A DNA stretch of 6,060 bases from Acidobacteriota bacterium (GCA_013694635.1 JACDCA010000027.1:1-6060); one strand, 5' to 3'; numbered from the stretch's first letter, positions 1-5,808 are shown. Program-made: numbers and translations. The notes: generated by a model from the sequence alone, not told the origin.

Positions 1-2
1 TG

Positions 3-453
3 CTCGATCGTGCGCTCGAAGAAGCAGGGATCGACCGAACCCGGGTCTATCTGACCAACGTGGTGAAACACTTCAAATGGGTTCACGAAGTTGCAGGTCA
101 AGTCGATCAGGCCGCGCGGGAAACGCCGCATCCACGCCAAGCCGAATGCGGCCGAGATCGGGGCCTGCCGCCCGTGGCTGGACATCGAAATTGCGCTCGT
201 CAAACCGCGCGTGCTCGTTTGCCTCGGTGCGACGGCGGCACAGGCGTTGCTCGGGCGGACGTTCAAGGTGACGCAGCAACGCGGGACGTTCGTACCTTCG
301 ACCCTGGCGCCGCTCGTCACCGCCACGGTGCACCCATCTTCCATTCTGCGTGCGCCCGACGATGAATCCAGGCGGGAAGAGATGCGCGAGTTCGTCGCCG
401 ATCTGAAGAAGGTCGCGCGGGCCGTCGCCCAGCAGGACGCGAGACGCCCATGA
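3..453 (+). pseudogene. udgX: UdgX-family uracil-DNA-binding protein, 5' part outside window, frame broken
   Basis: UdgX proteins resemble family-4 uracil-DNA glycosylases and bind uracil-DNA very tightly through a His in a KRRIH loop. The window begins inside the gene. Bases 3-80 read LDRALEEAG...YLTNVVKHFKW, the family's conserved TN.VKHFK block. Bases from about 112 read PRGKRRIHAKPN in a frame shifted by +1, then ACRPWL, VLVCLGATAAQALLG and the C-terminal motif HPSSILR (from base 331). The KRRIH histidine is codon 133-135. The two frames do not join: the downstream frame has a TGA at 64-66, and the upstream frame loses similarity after 80. Dropping one G from the GGG at 79-81 would join them, giving a loop of about ten residues before PRGKRRIH, longer than I expect. 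The intact downstream piece could start only at TTG 91. Its stop overlaps the next gene (ATGA), suggesting one transcript. Family is secure. Whether this is a true pseudogene or a sequence error is open. Confidence 0.75.
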
Positions 454-995
454 GCATATTCAAACCAACGCTGCTGCTGTCGATGCCGCAGATGCAGGAC
501 CCGAACTTCGCGAAGACCGTCGTGCTCCTCTGCGACTACCTTCCGGAAGGGGCGTTCGGCATCGTGCTCAACCGACCCACCGAGGCGCCGGCGAGCACGA
601 TGGTGCAACTGGATCCGCCGATCGGCGCCGGCAACGAATTGCCGCTGTGCCTCGGCGGGCCCGTGCAGACCGATCGCGGGTGGATCCTGATGGGGGAGCC
701 GCCGGTCGGGACTGAATTCCGTACGATCGTCGACGGGCTGTATCTTTCCACTTCGCCCGACGTGCTCCGGCGCGTACTGCAGGCACGCCCTGCGCCTCGC
801 GCGCGTGTACTGGCCGGATACGCGGGGTGGGGACCGGGGCAGCTCGATGACGAGCTCGCACAGTCCGCATGGCTGATGGCGGACGTCGAGGTCGATCTGG
901 TCTTCGATGTCGAGAGCTCGCGGATGTGGGAGACGGCGATCCGGCGGCTGGGCGCGGATCCATCGATGCTGCAGACCAGCCCGGGCGTTCATTGA
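450..995 (+). CDS. algH: YqgE/AlgH family protein (UPF0301, DUF179)
   Basis: A 181-residue protein, the normal length for this family. The signature blocks are in order: LLLSMPQMQDPNFAKTVVLLC (residues 8-28), EGAFGIVLNRP (33-43), LGGPVQTDRGWILM (68-81) and VLAGYAGWGPGQLDDEL (120-136). There is no signal peptide or membrane segment, so it is probably cytoplasmic. AlgH was named for an effect on alginate regulation in Pseudomonas, but no biochemical activity is established for the family as a whole. The ATG overlaps the TGA of the udgX-like gene, which fits translational coupling. The N-terminus aligns with the family from residue 1, so the start is well supported. The final residues after about 170 are variable. 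Confidence 0.95.
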   Translation: MSIFKPTLLLSMPQMQDPNFAKTVVLLCDYLPEGAFGIVLNRPTEAPASTMVQLDPPIGAGNELPLCLGGPVQTDRGWILMGEPPVGTEFRTIVDGLYLSTSPDVLRRVLQARPAPRARVLAGYAGWGPGQLDDELAQSAWLMADVEVDLVFDVESSRMWETAIRRLGADPSMLQTSPGVH

Positions 996-1002
996 ACCGG
1001 CA

Positions 1003-1032
1003 TTTCGCTTGCAGGATCTGTTCGCAACGAAA
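1003..1032. other. Imperfect inverted repeat between algH and the DUF892 gene
   Basis: TTTCG plus TTGC (1003-1007, 1009-1012) can pair with GCAA plus CGAAA (1024-1032), leaving one bulged C (1008) and an 11-nt loop. A T-rich stretch (GTTTGTTT) follows on the + strand. It could be a weak terminator for the udgX-algH transcript or a leader stem-loop of the next gene. The stem is short and partly A/T, so neither role is certain. Confidence 0.3.
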
Positions 1033-1048
1033 GTTTGTTTACGCGACC

Positions 1049-1054
1049 AGGAGG
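1049..1054 (+). promoter_or_regulatory. Strong Shine-Dalgarno of the DUF892 gene
   Basis: AGGAGG lies five bases before the ATG at 1060. It is a perfect Shine-Dalgarno core, fixes the start of the DUF892 gene, and is much stronger than any other ribosome site in this window. This fits an abundant protein. Confidence 0.85.
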
Positions 1055-1059
1055 ACTGA

Positions 1060-1557
1060 ATGGCGGAAGTGACCAATCCACTCGAAGAGTTGTTGCACGA
1101 TGAACTGAAAGACCTCTACAGTGCCGAAAGCCAGATCATCAAGGCGTTGCCGAAGATGGCCAAGGCGTCTGTTGCTCCGGATCTCAAACGCGCGTTCGAG
1201 CGTCATCTCGAGGAAACGCGTCGTCAGGTCCAGCGGCTCGAACAGATAGGTGAAGAGCTCGGCATTAAGCTGACCGGGAAGAAATGCGTGGGCATGGAAG
1301 GCTTGATCGCTGAGGGCAAGGAAGCGATCGACGAGCTCGAAGACGAGAATATGGACGCCGGACTCATCGGCGCCGCGCAGAAAGTCGAGCACTACGAGAT
1401 CGCGGGGTATGGTACGGCGCGCACGCACGCCGAGATGCTCGGGATGAAGCGAGTGGCCAAGCTCCTGCAGCAGACGCTGGACGAGGAGGGCGCGGCCGAC
1501 AAGAAGCTGACCGCCCTCGCCGAGACCTGCATTAACGTCGAGACGGTCGAAGCGTAA
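1060..1557 (+). CDS. DUF892 ferritin-like protein (YciE/YciF family)
   Basis: A 165-residue helical protein with typical family blocks: LLHDELKDLYSAESQIIKALPKMA (residues 11-34, split here by eye into two helical turns), a HLEET block (49-53), an AAQKVEHYEIAGYGT block (105-119), and TLDEE (139-143). The family has a ferritin-like four-helix fold. The Glu/His residues of HLEET, VEHYE (Glu110, His111, Glu113) and Glu142/143 are the likely metal-site candidates. Family members are often linked to stress or stationary phase (E. coli YciE/YciF), but the reaction is not established. There is no signal peptide, so it is cytoplasmic. The start follows a perfect AGGAGG. The gene ends directly against the stop of the convergent HEAT gene, with no spacer. 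Confidence 0.93.
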   Translation: MAEVTNPLEELLHDELKDLYSAESQIIKALPKMAKASVAPDLKRAFERHLEETRRQVQRLEQIGEELGIKLTGKKCVGMEGLIAEGKEAIDELEDENMDAGLIGAAQKVEHYEIAGYGTARTHAEMLGMKRVAKLLQQTLDEEGAADKKLTALAETCINVETVEA

Positions 1558-2490
1558 CTACTTCAGGATCTCGGTAAAGAACTCAAGGGCGCGCGGATCC
1601 CTCGACTGTCCCAGCCAGAAGATCGCCTGCTTCCTGACGGCGGGGTTCTGATTTTTTCGAGCCACGTCGATCAGGAGCGGGACACCCTCTGCACGGGGGA
1701 GCTGGCTCAGGGCGAAGACCGCGCGTTTCTTGACCTCGGTTTCAGGGTCCTTGTCGATCGCTTCGCTGATGATCCCCACGGCCGTCCTGCCCGCTTTCTG
1801 ACCGAGCCAGAAGATCGCTTCCCCGCGGATGGACGACGAGCCATGCGAGCGCGCCAGGCGCTCGAGCAGGGCCGTCGCGCCGGGCTCCGCGTGTACTGCG
1901 ATCGCGCTCATTGCGCCGTTGCTCACCCGGTTCTTGCGCTCGGCGTCCGGCGCGATCATCGACTCGAGCAGGGCGACGCTTTCGGACGGACGGACGTCCT
2001 GCAGCCAGTGCACGGGACGCCCTCCAGCATCGAGCTCGCAATCCTCGGAGAACATGCGGATCCGCTCCACCTTGCGATCCGCAACGCGGAACAGGATCAC
2101 CACCCGCTCGGAACCCTCGAGACGGACCGACGTTGGGGGAGTCGTGGGCTTGGCCTCCCCCTGGCGAACGGCCGTCGCGACATCCGGGATCGGCTCGATT
2201 CGGCATGCGCCGCAGCACTGGATGTTCGAGCTCGAGCTGCCGGAGATCCACGTCGTGTTTTCCGCCGACGAGAAGCAGCACATCGTCCGGTCGCGATCGT
2301 CGACCGGCACCGTGTAACCGATCCATGCGATATCGGTTTGTGCGGCTACGAGCGCCTTGAATGTCTGCGGCAGGTTGCCGGCGGCCTGCGGGGCGAGGCG
2401 CCCGTTGAGGATGCGCGGCTGTGCCGCCGCCGCACCCAGCATGATGCAGGTGAAGAGTGCCGTCCCGATCGCGATGAAACCTTTTGACAT
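1558..2490 (-). CDS. Exported protein with Cys-rich N-terminal domain and C-terminal HEAT repeats
   Basis: A 310-residue protein. Residues 1-23 form a signal peptide (Lys near the start, hydrophobic core, Ala-rich end AAAA before QP). The Cys at 15 is inside the core and not in a lipobox, so I predict export rather than a lipoprotein. Residues about 45-165 form an unrecognised domain with CC at 71-72, CCGAC at 92-96 and Cys151. Residues about 188-310 are HEAT-type helical repeats; AIFWLGQ occurs twice (225-231 and 289-295), with VKKRAVFALSQ between them. HEAT repeats are protein-binding scaffolds, so a periplasmic binding or sensing role is an inference. The ATG lies 6 nt after the stop of the larger HEAT gene, and the AGGG overlapping that stop may serve as ribosome site. 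The two genes are therefore almost certainly co-transcribed. Function unknown. Confidence 0.88.
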   Translation of the reverse strand: MSKGFIAIGTALFTCIMLGAAAAQPRILNGRLAPQAAGNLPQTFKALVAAQTDIAWIGYTVPVDDRDRTMCCFSSAENTTWISGSSSSNIQCCGACRIEPIPDVATAVRQGEAKPTTPPTSVRLEGSERVVILFRVADRKVERIRMFSEDCELDAGGRPVHWLQDVRPSESVALLESMIAPDAERKNRVSNGAMSAIAVHAEPGATALLERLARSHGSSSIRGEAIFWLGQKAGRTAVGIISEAIDKDPETEVKKRAVFALSQLPRAEGVPLLIDVARKNQNPAVRKQAIFWLGQSRDPRALEFFTEILK

Positions 2491-2496
2491 ATCGCC

Positions 2497-3969
2497 CTAC
2501 TTGTTCAACAGCTCGAGCATGTAATCGGTCGCCACCTTCGAGTGCATGTTGGACAGGCGCTGGACGATTTCCTTCTTCAGCGTCATGTCTCCTTCCTTGC
2601 GCGCAAGGGTTACCAGTGCGGTGTCGTTGTTCTGGAGGAAGAGCGCCTGGATGGCCGCCCTGCGAACAGCGAGGTCCTTGTCGGTGCCGTAGATCTCGAC
2701 GAGTGCGTCACCCGTCCCCTTCGACCCCATCAGCCCGAGGTTGCGGATCGCCTGCCGCCTCAGGTCGGGGTTCGGCTCGCTCCTGGCCAGCTCCATCATG
2801 CGCGTCGCGTTGCCGCCGACGAACATCGCCTGGATGATCGACTTCTTGATGTCGGCGCTGGACTCCTTCTGATACAGCTGCGACAGCTCCGCGTGCGCGC
2901 CCATCACGCCGAGCTGCTGCACGGCGACCGCTCGCAGTTCCGGGTTCTGCTCGCTCTGCGCCGCGGCGAACAGGCGGTCCTTCTCGCCACCGGTCATGAA
3001 CGCGCGCAGGATGCGTTTCTTCACGTCCACGTCGGTGGTCGCGGCGTAGACCTCAGCCAGCAGCGCGCGGCTTTCACGCCCGCCGTGGGTCCCGAGGTAG
3101 CTGATCGCGCGCGACTGGAGCTCGGGGGTGGAGTTCCCCTTGGCGATATCCCTGAGGACGTCCCGTGCGCGCGGTGAATCGCTCTGCGCGAGCACGAACA
3201 GGGCGCGTTCCTTCAGCTTGGGCGAGCTCGGACCGGCCAGGAGCTTCTCCAGCATCGGGATCGCCTGTTCCGGTGACTGATGCTGCAGCGCCGCGATGGC
3301 CATCAGCTTGAGATCCTCGTCGGCCTGGTCCTGCGGGCGCACCGGCTGGCCGGCGTTACGCCGCACCTCCGCATCGAGAGCCCTGGCTTCCTTGAGATAG
3401 CGGCTCTTCGGATAATCGCGCGAGAGCGCCGCGATCGTGGCAAGGGCGTCGGCCCTCTGCCCGAGGCGATCCTGAGCGTAGGCTTTCCAGTAGAGGGCAG
3501 CGTCCGCCCTCGCACCTTTCATCGTGGCGACGTCGTTGAACCGCTCGACGGCACGTTCCCAGCGCGATTCGTCGCGGGCCCGGATCGCGTCCTCGTAGAG
3601 GCGGCTCTCGCGCTCCCGCTCGCGTTCCCGCGCCTCCGCCTCCCGCTCCTTCTGGCGATCCTCCGAGGTCAGCTGATGATCGAAGGTCGAGTCGAAGTCC
3701 AGATGAAGGTCGTTGAACAGTGTGGCGTGGCCGGCCAGCAATGTCGCGTCGGCGACGAGGTCCTTGTGCGCGTCCACCATCAGTACGGCGTCCTGCACGA
3801 GCGTCATCATGTGTTCGATGTTCACCATCGGCATGGTTTTGACCGGAGCGTCGACAACCGGTGGTCGCTGCTTCAGCGTGCCCACCGGGGCCGCCGGTTG
3901 CGCCGACGCAGGTCCAGCCAGAAAGGTGATCGTCAGAACGCCCGCAACAAAGAATGAATGCTTGATCAT
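2497..3969 (-). CDS. Exported coiled-coil / TPR-like / HEAT-repeat protein
   Basis: A 490-residue protein. Residues 1-23 are a signal peptide ending ASA before QP. Residues 44-100 are a helical, Met/His-containing region (Met46, Met48, His53, Met54, Met55, Met64, His68, His81). Residues about 102-135 are a very charged Arg/Glu coiled coil. Residues 123-205 look like two TPR-type units (YEDAIRA...W.RAVERF; ALYWKAYAQDRLGQ). Residues 220-490 are about eight HEAT units that alternate between two types. No catalytic motif is visible, so it is probably a periplasmic scaffold or sensor. It stands downstream of the sigma and anti-sigma genes and 6 nt before a second HEAT gene. The start ATG has only a weak upstream GGATAGAG; the signal peptide begins right after it, which supports the choice. 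Specific function unknown. Confidence 0.9.
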   Translation of the reverse strand: MIKHSFFVAGVLTITFLAGPASAQPAAPVGTLKQRPPVVDAPVKTMPMVNIEHMMTLVQDAVLMVDAHKDLVADATLLAGHATLFNDLHLDFDSTFDHQLTSEDRQKEREAEARERERERESRLYEDAIRARDESRWERAVERFNDVATMKGARADAALYWKAYAQDRLGQRADALATIAALSRDYPKSRYLKEARALDAEVRRNAGQPVRPQDQADEDLKLMAIAALQHQSPEQAIPMLEKLLAGPSSPKLKERALFVLAQSDSPRARDVLRDIAKGNSTPELQSRAISYLGTHGGRESRALLAEVYAATTDVDVKKRILRAFMTGGEKDRLFAAAQSEQNPELRAVAVQQLGVMGAHAELSQLYQKESSADIKKSIIQAMFVGGNATRMMELARSEPNPDLRRQAIRNLGLMGSKGTGDALVEIYGTDKDLAVRRAAIQALFLQNNDTALVTLARKEGDMTLKKEIVQRLSNMHSKVATDYMLELLNK

Positions 3970-3978
3970 GTGTCTCTA

Positions 3979-4085
3979 TCCGTGTTTTCTCGTGTTTGCC
4001 TGTAAATCGCTGTTTCCCGTGTTGTGCCGTCTAGCTCCGTGGCCCGTGTTGCACCGCGTTGCACCGCCCGTGTTGCTCCGTGGGC
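3979..4085. repeat. Imperfect CGTGTT-containing repeats in the gap between anti-sigma and HEAT genes
   Basis: This 116-nt gap (3970-4085) holds CGTGTT at 3981, 3991, 4018, 4045 and 4069. Three longer copies share the pattern CCCGTGTTG..CCG (4016-4030, 4043-4057, 4067-4081). There is a perfect tandem 10-mer GTTGCACCGC (4048-4057 and 4058-4067), and GCTCCGTGG occurs at 4034 and 4075. On the strand of the flanking genes the core reads AACACG. It may be a simple local expansion or a protein-binding region in the leader of the HEAT genes. No convincing intrinsic terminator is seen here. Confidence 0.6.
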
Positions 4086-4850
4086 CTATGAGCTCTGGCC
4101 GGCTCGCGGCCTCATCTGCTTCTGCCGTTCCCGTACTGCGGTGGACAGCACCCTCACCTTGAACAGCAGGCCATTAGCGTCGATCCGTGCGCGCACATTC
4201 GCCATGTCCTCTGACGACAGCGTGTCGGGACTTGCCGCGAGGTCGACGAGGAGGCGCTCGAGCTCGTCGAGCAGTTCCCTGACCCGCACTTCGCCGGATT
4301 CGTCCGCGGTCTGCCGGTACAGCCGATTCGCGGTGACCAGGTCCCCCGCGCGCCGGCGTTCTGCGGACATGTCGAGGACGCCGCCGTCTTCAGCGCTGAC
4401 GAGATCCACGAGCATCATCTGGGAGCGGTCGAGATGCTCGCCCAGATCGGCGAGCAGCACGCGCTCGCGCATCTGATCGGCGGTGACAATGTCTGCGCGT
4501 TCGGGCGTGCCCGACAGGCGCCCGGCGAAAAACGCGCCTGCGACTAGGATGAGGATGGCCGATGCCAGTGCGAGGCTCCCCGGAACGCGCACGAACCAGG
4601 AGCGCCATCCGGACGACCGCTGCAGCGACGGCTGCAGCCGCGCCCACGTCACGCGCTCGAAGCCCTCCGGCAGGACGGAGTCCGGCAAGGTGTCGACCGC
4701 CGCCATCACGCGCTGCAGCCGCGCGTAGCTTGCCCGGCAGTCACCGCAGCTCGCGAGGTGTGTCTCGGTCTGCGCGGCTGCCCCGGCGTCCAGTTCTCCG
4801 TAGAAGTGGAGGACGAGGTGGTCTTCGTCGAAATGCTTCAGGTCAGTCAT
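4086..4850 (-). CDS. Membrane-anchored zinc-finger anti-sigma factor (zf-HC2)
   Basis: A 254-residue protein. The N-terminus carries an anti-sigma zinc-binding motif, HLASCGDC, with His31, Cys35 and Cys38 in the H-x3-C-x2-C pattern, plus an upstream His15. In this family the domain holds an ECF sigma factor in the cytoplasm. Residues about 89-112 (VPGSLALASAILILVAGAFF...) form a single membrane segment. The remaining 140 or so residues would be periplasmic and look mostly helical, with an acidic/leucine-rich stretch RELLDELERLLVDL (191-204). This part is probably the sensor; I do not recognise its domain. The gene follows the sigma gene by 27 nt. The ATG has no Shine-Dalgarno before it, so translation may depend on coupling to the sigma gene. 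The protein begins just before the zinc-finger domain as expected, supporting this start. Confidence 0.92.
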   Translation of the reverse strand: MTDLKHFDEDHLVLHFYGELDAGAAAQTETHLASCGDCRASYARLQRVMAAVDTLPDSVLPEGFERVTWARLQPSLQRSSGWRSWFVRVPGSLALASAILILVAGAFFAGRLSGTPERADIVTADQMRERVLLADLGEHLDRSQMMLVDLVSAEDGGVLDMSAERRRAGDLVTANRLYRQTADESGEVRVRELLDELERLLVDLAASPDTLSSEDMANVRARIDANGLLFKVRVLSTAVRERQKQMRPRAGQSS

Positions 4851-4868
4851 CAGTTATCAATTGTGAAT

Positions 4869-4903
4869 GATCAGGGATCAGTGATCAGCGATCAGGGATC
4901 CGC
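4869..4903. repeat. Tandem heptamer repeat (GATCAGN) at the end of the sigma gene
   Basis: Five consecutive 7-mers read GATCAGG, GATCAGT, GATCAGC, GATCAGG and GATCCGC; the last is degenerate. Related words continue to the left (TCAGTCATCAGTTATCAATTG, 4843-4863) up to the anti-sigma start. On the gene strand the array encodes the last residues (GSLIADH) and stop of the sigma factor. Because a unit is seven bases, gain or loss of one would change the reading frame and the C-terminus. Confidence 0.85.
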
Positions 4904-5483
4904 GCGCGGCCGGTTCTGCGACGAAGGGCTCCAGGGCGATGCGCATCTTGCGCACGGCGCGAAAAATACTGTGCTTGGCGGCATTCGTCTTCAGCCCGAG
5001 CGACTGGCTGATCTCGTTGATCGAGCGTCCCTCGAAATGGCGCAGCATGAACGCCGCGCGCTCCATCGCGCTGAGGCCCGTCATCGCCGCCGCAATCCGT
5101 TCGTGTACCTCGGTGCTCATCATCAGGCGTTCGGGCGACGCGCCGGCCCTGTCATTTCGTTCGACAGCAGCGCCGAACTGCTCGAGATCCGTGCCGTCGT
5201 GCGCGGTCTCACGATGCGGCCGTGACCGAATCAGGTCGATCGAGCAGTTCACGGCGATCCGGTGAAGCCACGTGCCGAAGTTCGCCCGTGATTCGAAGCG
5301 CCCGAGCTGCTTGTATGCCCTCAAGAAGGTCTCCTGGACGACATCCTCGGCGTCGTGCGGGCTGCCCGTCATGCGATACGCCAGACGGTAGACGGCGCGG
5401 CTATGGCGATCCACGAGCGAGTGGAAAGCTTCGCTGTCTCCGCCGCGGGCCAGCGCGACGGCTGCGGCGTCCGTTTGCGGCAT
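4878..5483 (-). CDS. ECF-type RNA polymerase sigma factor (sigma-70 family)
   Basis: A 201-residue protein with the two-domain ECF layout. Region 2 covers about residues 20-88, including DAEDVVQETFLRAYKQL (44-60) and TWLHRIAVN (71-79), which contacts the core enzyme and the -10 element. Region 4 covers about 124-183, with a helix-turn-helix at INEISQSLGLKTNAAKHSIFRAVRKMR (155-181, quoted here as the segment that contacts -35 DNA). A variable linker lies between them (88-120). It redirects RNA polymerase to its own set of promoters when released by the downstream anti-sigma factor. The gene heads the sigma, anti-sigma, HEAT, HEAT series on the - strand. The last seven residues come from a heptamer repeat and are probably not functional. 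No Shine-Dalgarno is seen before the ATG. The exact ECF group was not determined. Confidence 0.94.
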   Translation of the reverse strand: MPQTDAAAVALARGGDSEAFHSLVDRHSRAVYRLAYRMTGSPHDAEDVVQETFLRAYKQLGRFESRANFGTWLHRIAVNCSIDLIRSRPHRETAHDGTDLEQFGAAVERNDRAGASPERLMMSTEVHERIAAAMTGLSAMERAAFMLRHFEGRSINEISQSLGLKTNAAKHSIFRAVRKMRIALEPFVAEPAARGSLIADH

Positions 5484-5490
5484 CCGGTTG

Positions 5491-5523
5491 TTTAGACGGG
5501 GGGTGGGGGTGATGGTTAGTTCC
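5491..5523 (-). promoter_or_regulatory. Possible ECF-type promoter of the sigma gene
   Basis: On the - strand GGAACTAAC (5515-5523) is followed by 16 bases and then CGTCTAAA (5491-5498), measured from TAAC to CGTC. This resembles the AAC...CGTC pattern of many ECF promoters and suggests autoregulation. The -10 would lie so near the ATG (5481-5483) that the transcript would have little or no leader. The spacer is C-rich and the match is by eye only. Confidence 0.35.
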
Positions 5524-5536
5524 CGGTCGGCCCGGG
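5522..5536. other. Short inverted repeat upstream of the sigma gene
   Basis: CCCGG (5522-5526) and CCGGG (5532-5536) form a perfect 5-bp stem around a 5-nt loop. It lies after the stop of the small zinc-ribbon gene and overlaps the candidate -35 element by two bases. It could weakly end upstream transcription or bind a regulator. There is no T-run, so a standard intrinsic terminator is unlikely. Confidence 0.3.
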
Positions 5537-5558
5537 CAGTGTATTACTTCCGGACGGT

Positions 5559-5741
5559 TCAGGTCGTTTGTGCGTCCTGACGCCGTGCGGCTGGGGTCTC
5601 GTCGCTGCGTGCGGCGTCCACCGCCGCAAGGAGCTCACGGGTCTTGTCGATTTCGTCTTGCAGGGCGTCGATGCAGGCTTCCTGCGAGTCGTGTGCCTTG
5701 TCGCTGGCAATGCCGCAGAACGGGCAAACCGTGAACGCCAT
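5559..5741 (-). CDS. Small zinc-ribbon-like protein, 60 residues
   Basis: A short protein beginning MAFTVCPFCG. Cys6 and Cys9 form a CPxCG knuckle, and His17 and Cys23 (in AHDSQEAC) complete a possible Cys3His zinc site. The residues after that, ACIDALQDEIDKTRELLAAV (22-41), look like one amphipathic helix. Short proteins of the form CP.CG, HDS..AC, then a helix are familiar to me from several G+C-rich bacteria, but I know no function for them. The start is supported by GAGGG (5750-5754 on the - strand) eight bases before the ATG. It lies between an epimerase-like gene and the sigma gene, all in the same direction. The other reading frame across this stretch is a shadow without recognisable features. 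Confidence 0.65.
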   Translation of the reverse strand: MAFTVCPFCGIASDKAHDSQEACIDALQDEIDKTRELLAAVDAARSDETPAARRQDAQTT

Positions 5742-5749
5742 AGCTGGTG

Positions 5750-5754
5750 CCCTC
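5750..5754 (-). promoter_or_regulatory. Shine-Dalgarno of the small zinc-ribbon gene
   Basis: GAGGG on the - strand, eight bases before the ATG at 5739-5741. It decides the start of this very short gene and supports it being real. Confidence 0.5.
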
Positions 5755-5778
5755 GCACTTTCGCAGGAACGTCAGCGC

Positions 5779-5797
5779 TGGTGCAAAAAAGGCACCA
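5779..5797. other. Inverted repeat with A-run in the loop, between epimerase and zinc-ribbon genes
   Basis: TGGTGC (5779-5784) and GCACCA (5792-5797) form a perfect 6-bp stem with the loop AAAAAAG. On the - strand the T-run is inside the loop rather than after the stem, so it does not fit a standard terminator of the epimerase-like gene. It may still form a small hairpin or bind a protein. Confidence 0.35.
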
Positions 5798-5808
5798 TGG
5801 ACCGGCCG

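Noticed and set aside
72..84. Programmed +1 frameshift in the udgX-like gene.
   Set aside because: No recognisable slippery site or stimulating structure at the join, and the family is not known to use frameshifting; mutation or sequence error is simpler.
1843..2487. Long open frame on the + strand opposite the small HEAT gene.
   Set aside because: Arg/His-rich antisense shadow without a family pattern or convincing ribosome site.
3280..3957. Long open frame on the + strand opposite the large HEAT gene.
   Set aside because: It is antisense to a clear gene with signal peptide and repeats, has no recognisable motifs, and is a typical by-product of high G+C codon use.
4618..4640. Two neighbouring palindromes, CGCTGCAGCG and CGGCTGCAGCCG.
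   Set aside because: They lie inside the anti-sigma gene and are explained by the coding of RLQPSLQR; no sign of an independent function.
5497..5515. G-rich run on the + strand (G6 T G5) as a G-quadruplex.
   Set aside because: Only two long G runs are present and no four separate runs of three or more, so a standard quadruplex is not supported.
5516..5758. 80-residue alternative frame over the zinc-ribbon gene.
   Set aside because: No motif, and it competes with a frame that has a CPxCG site and a ribosome binding site.
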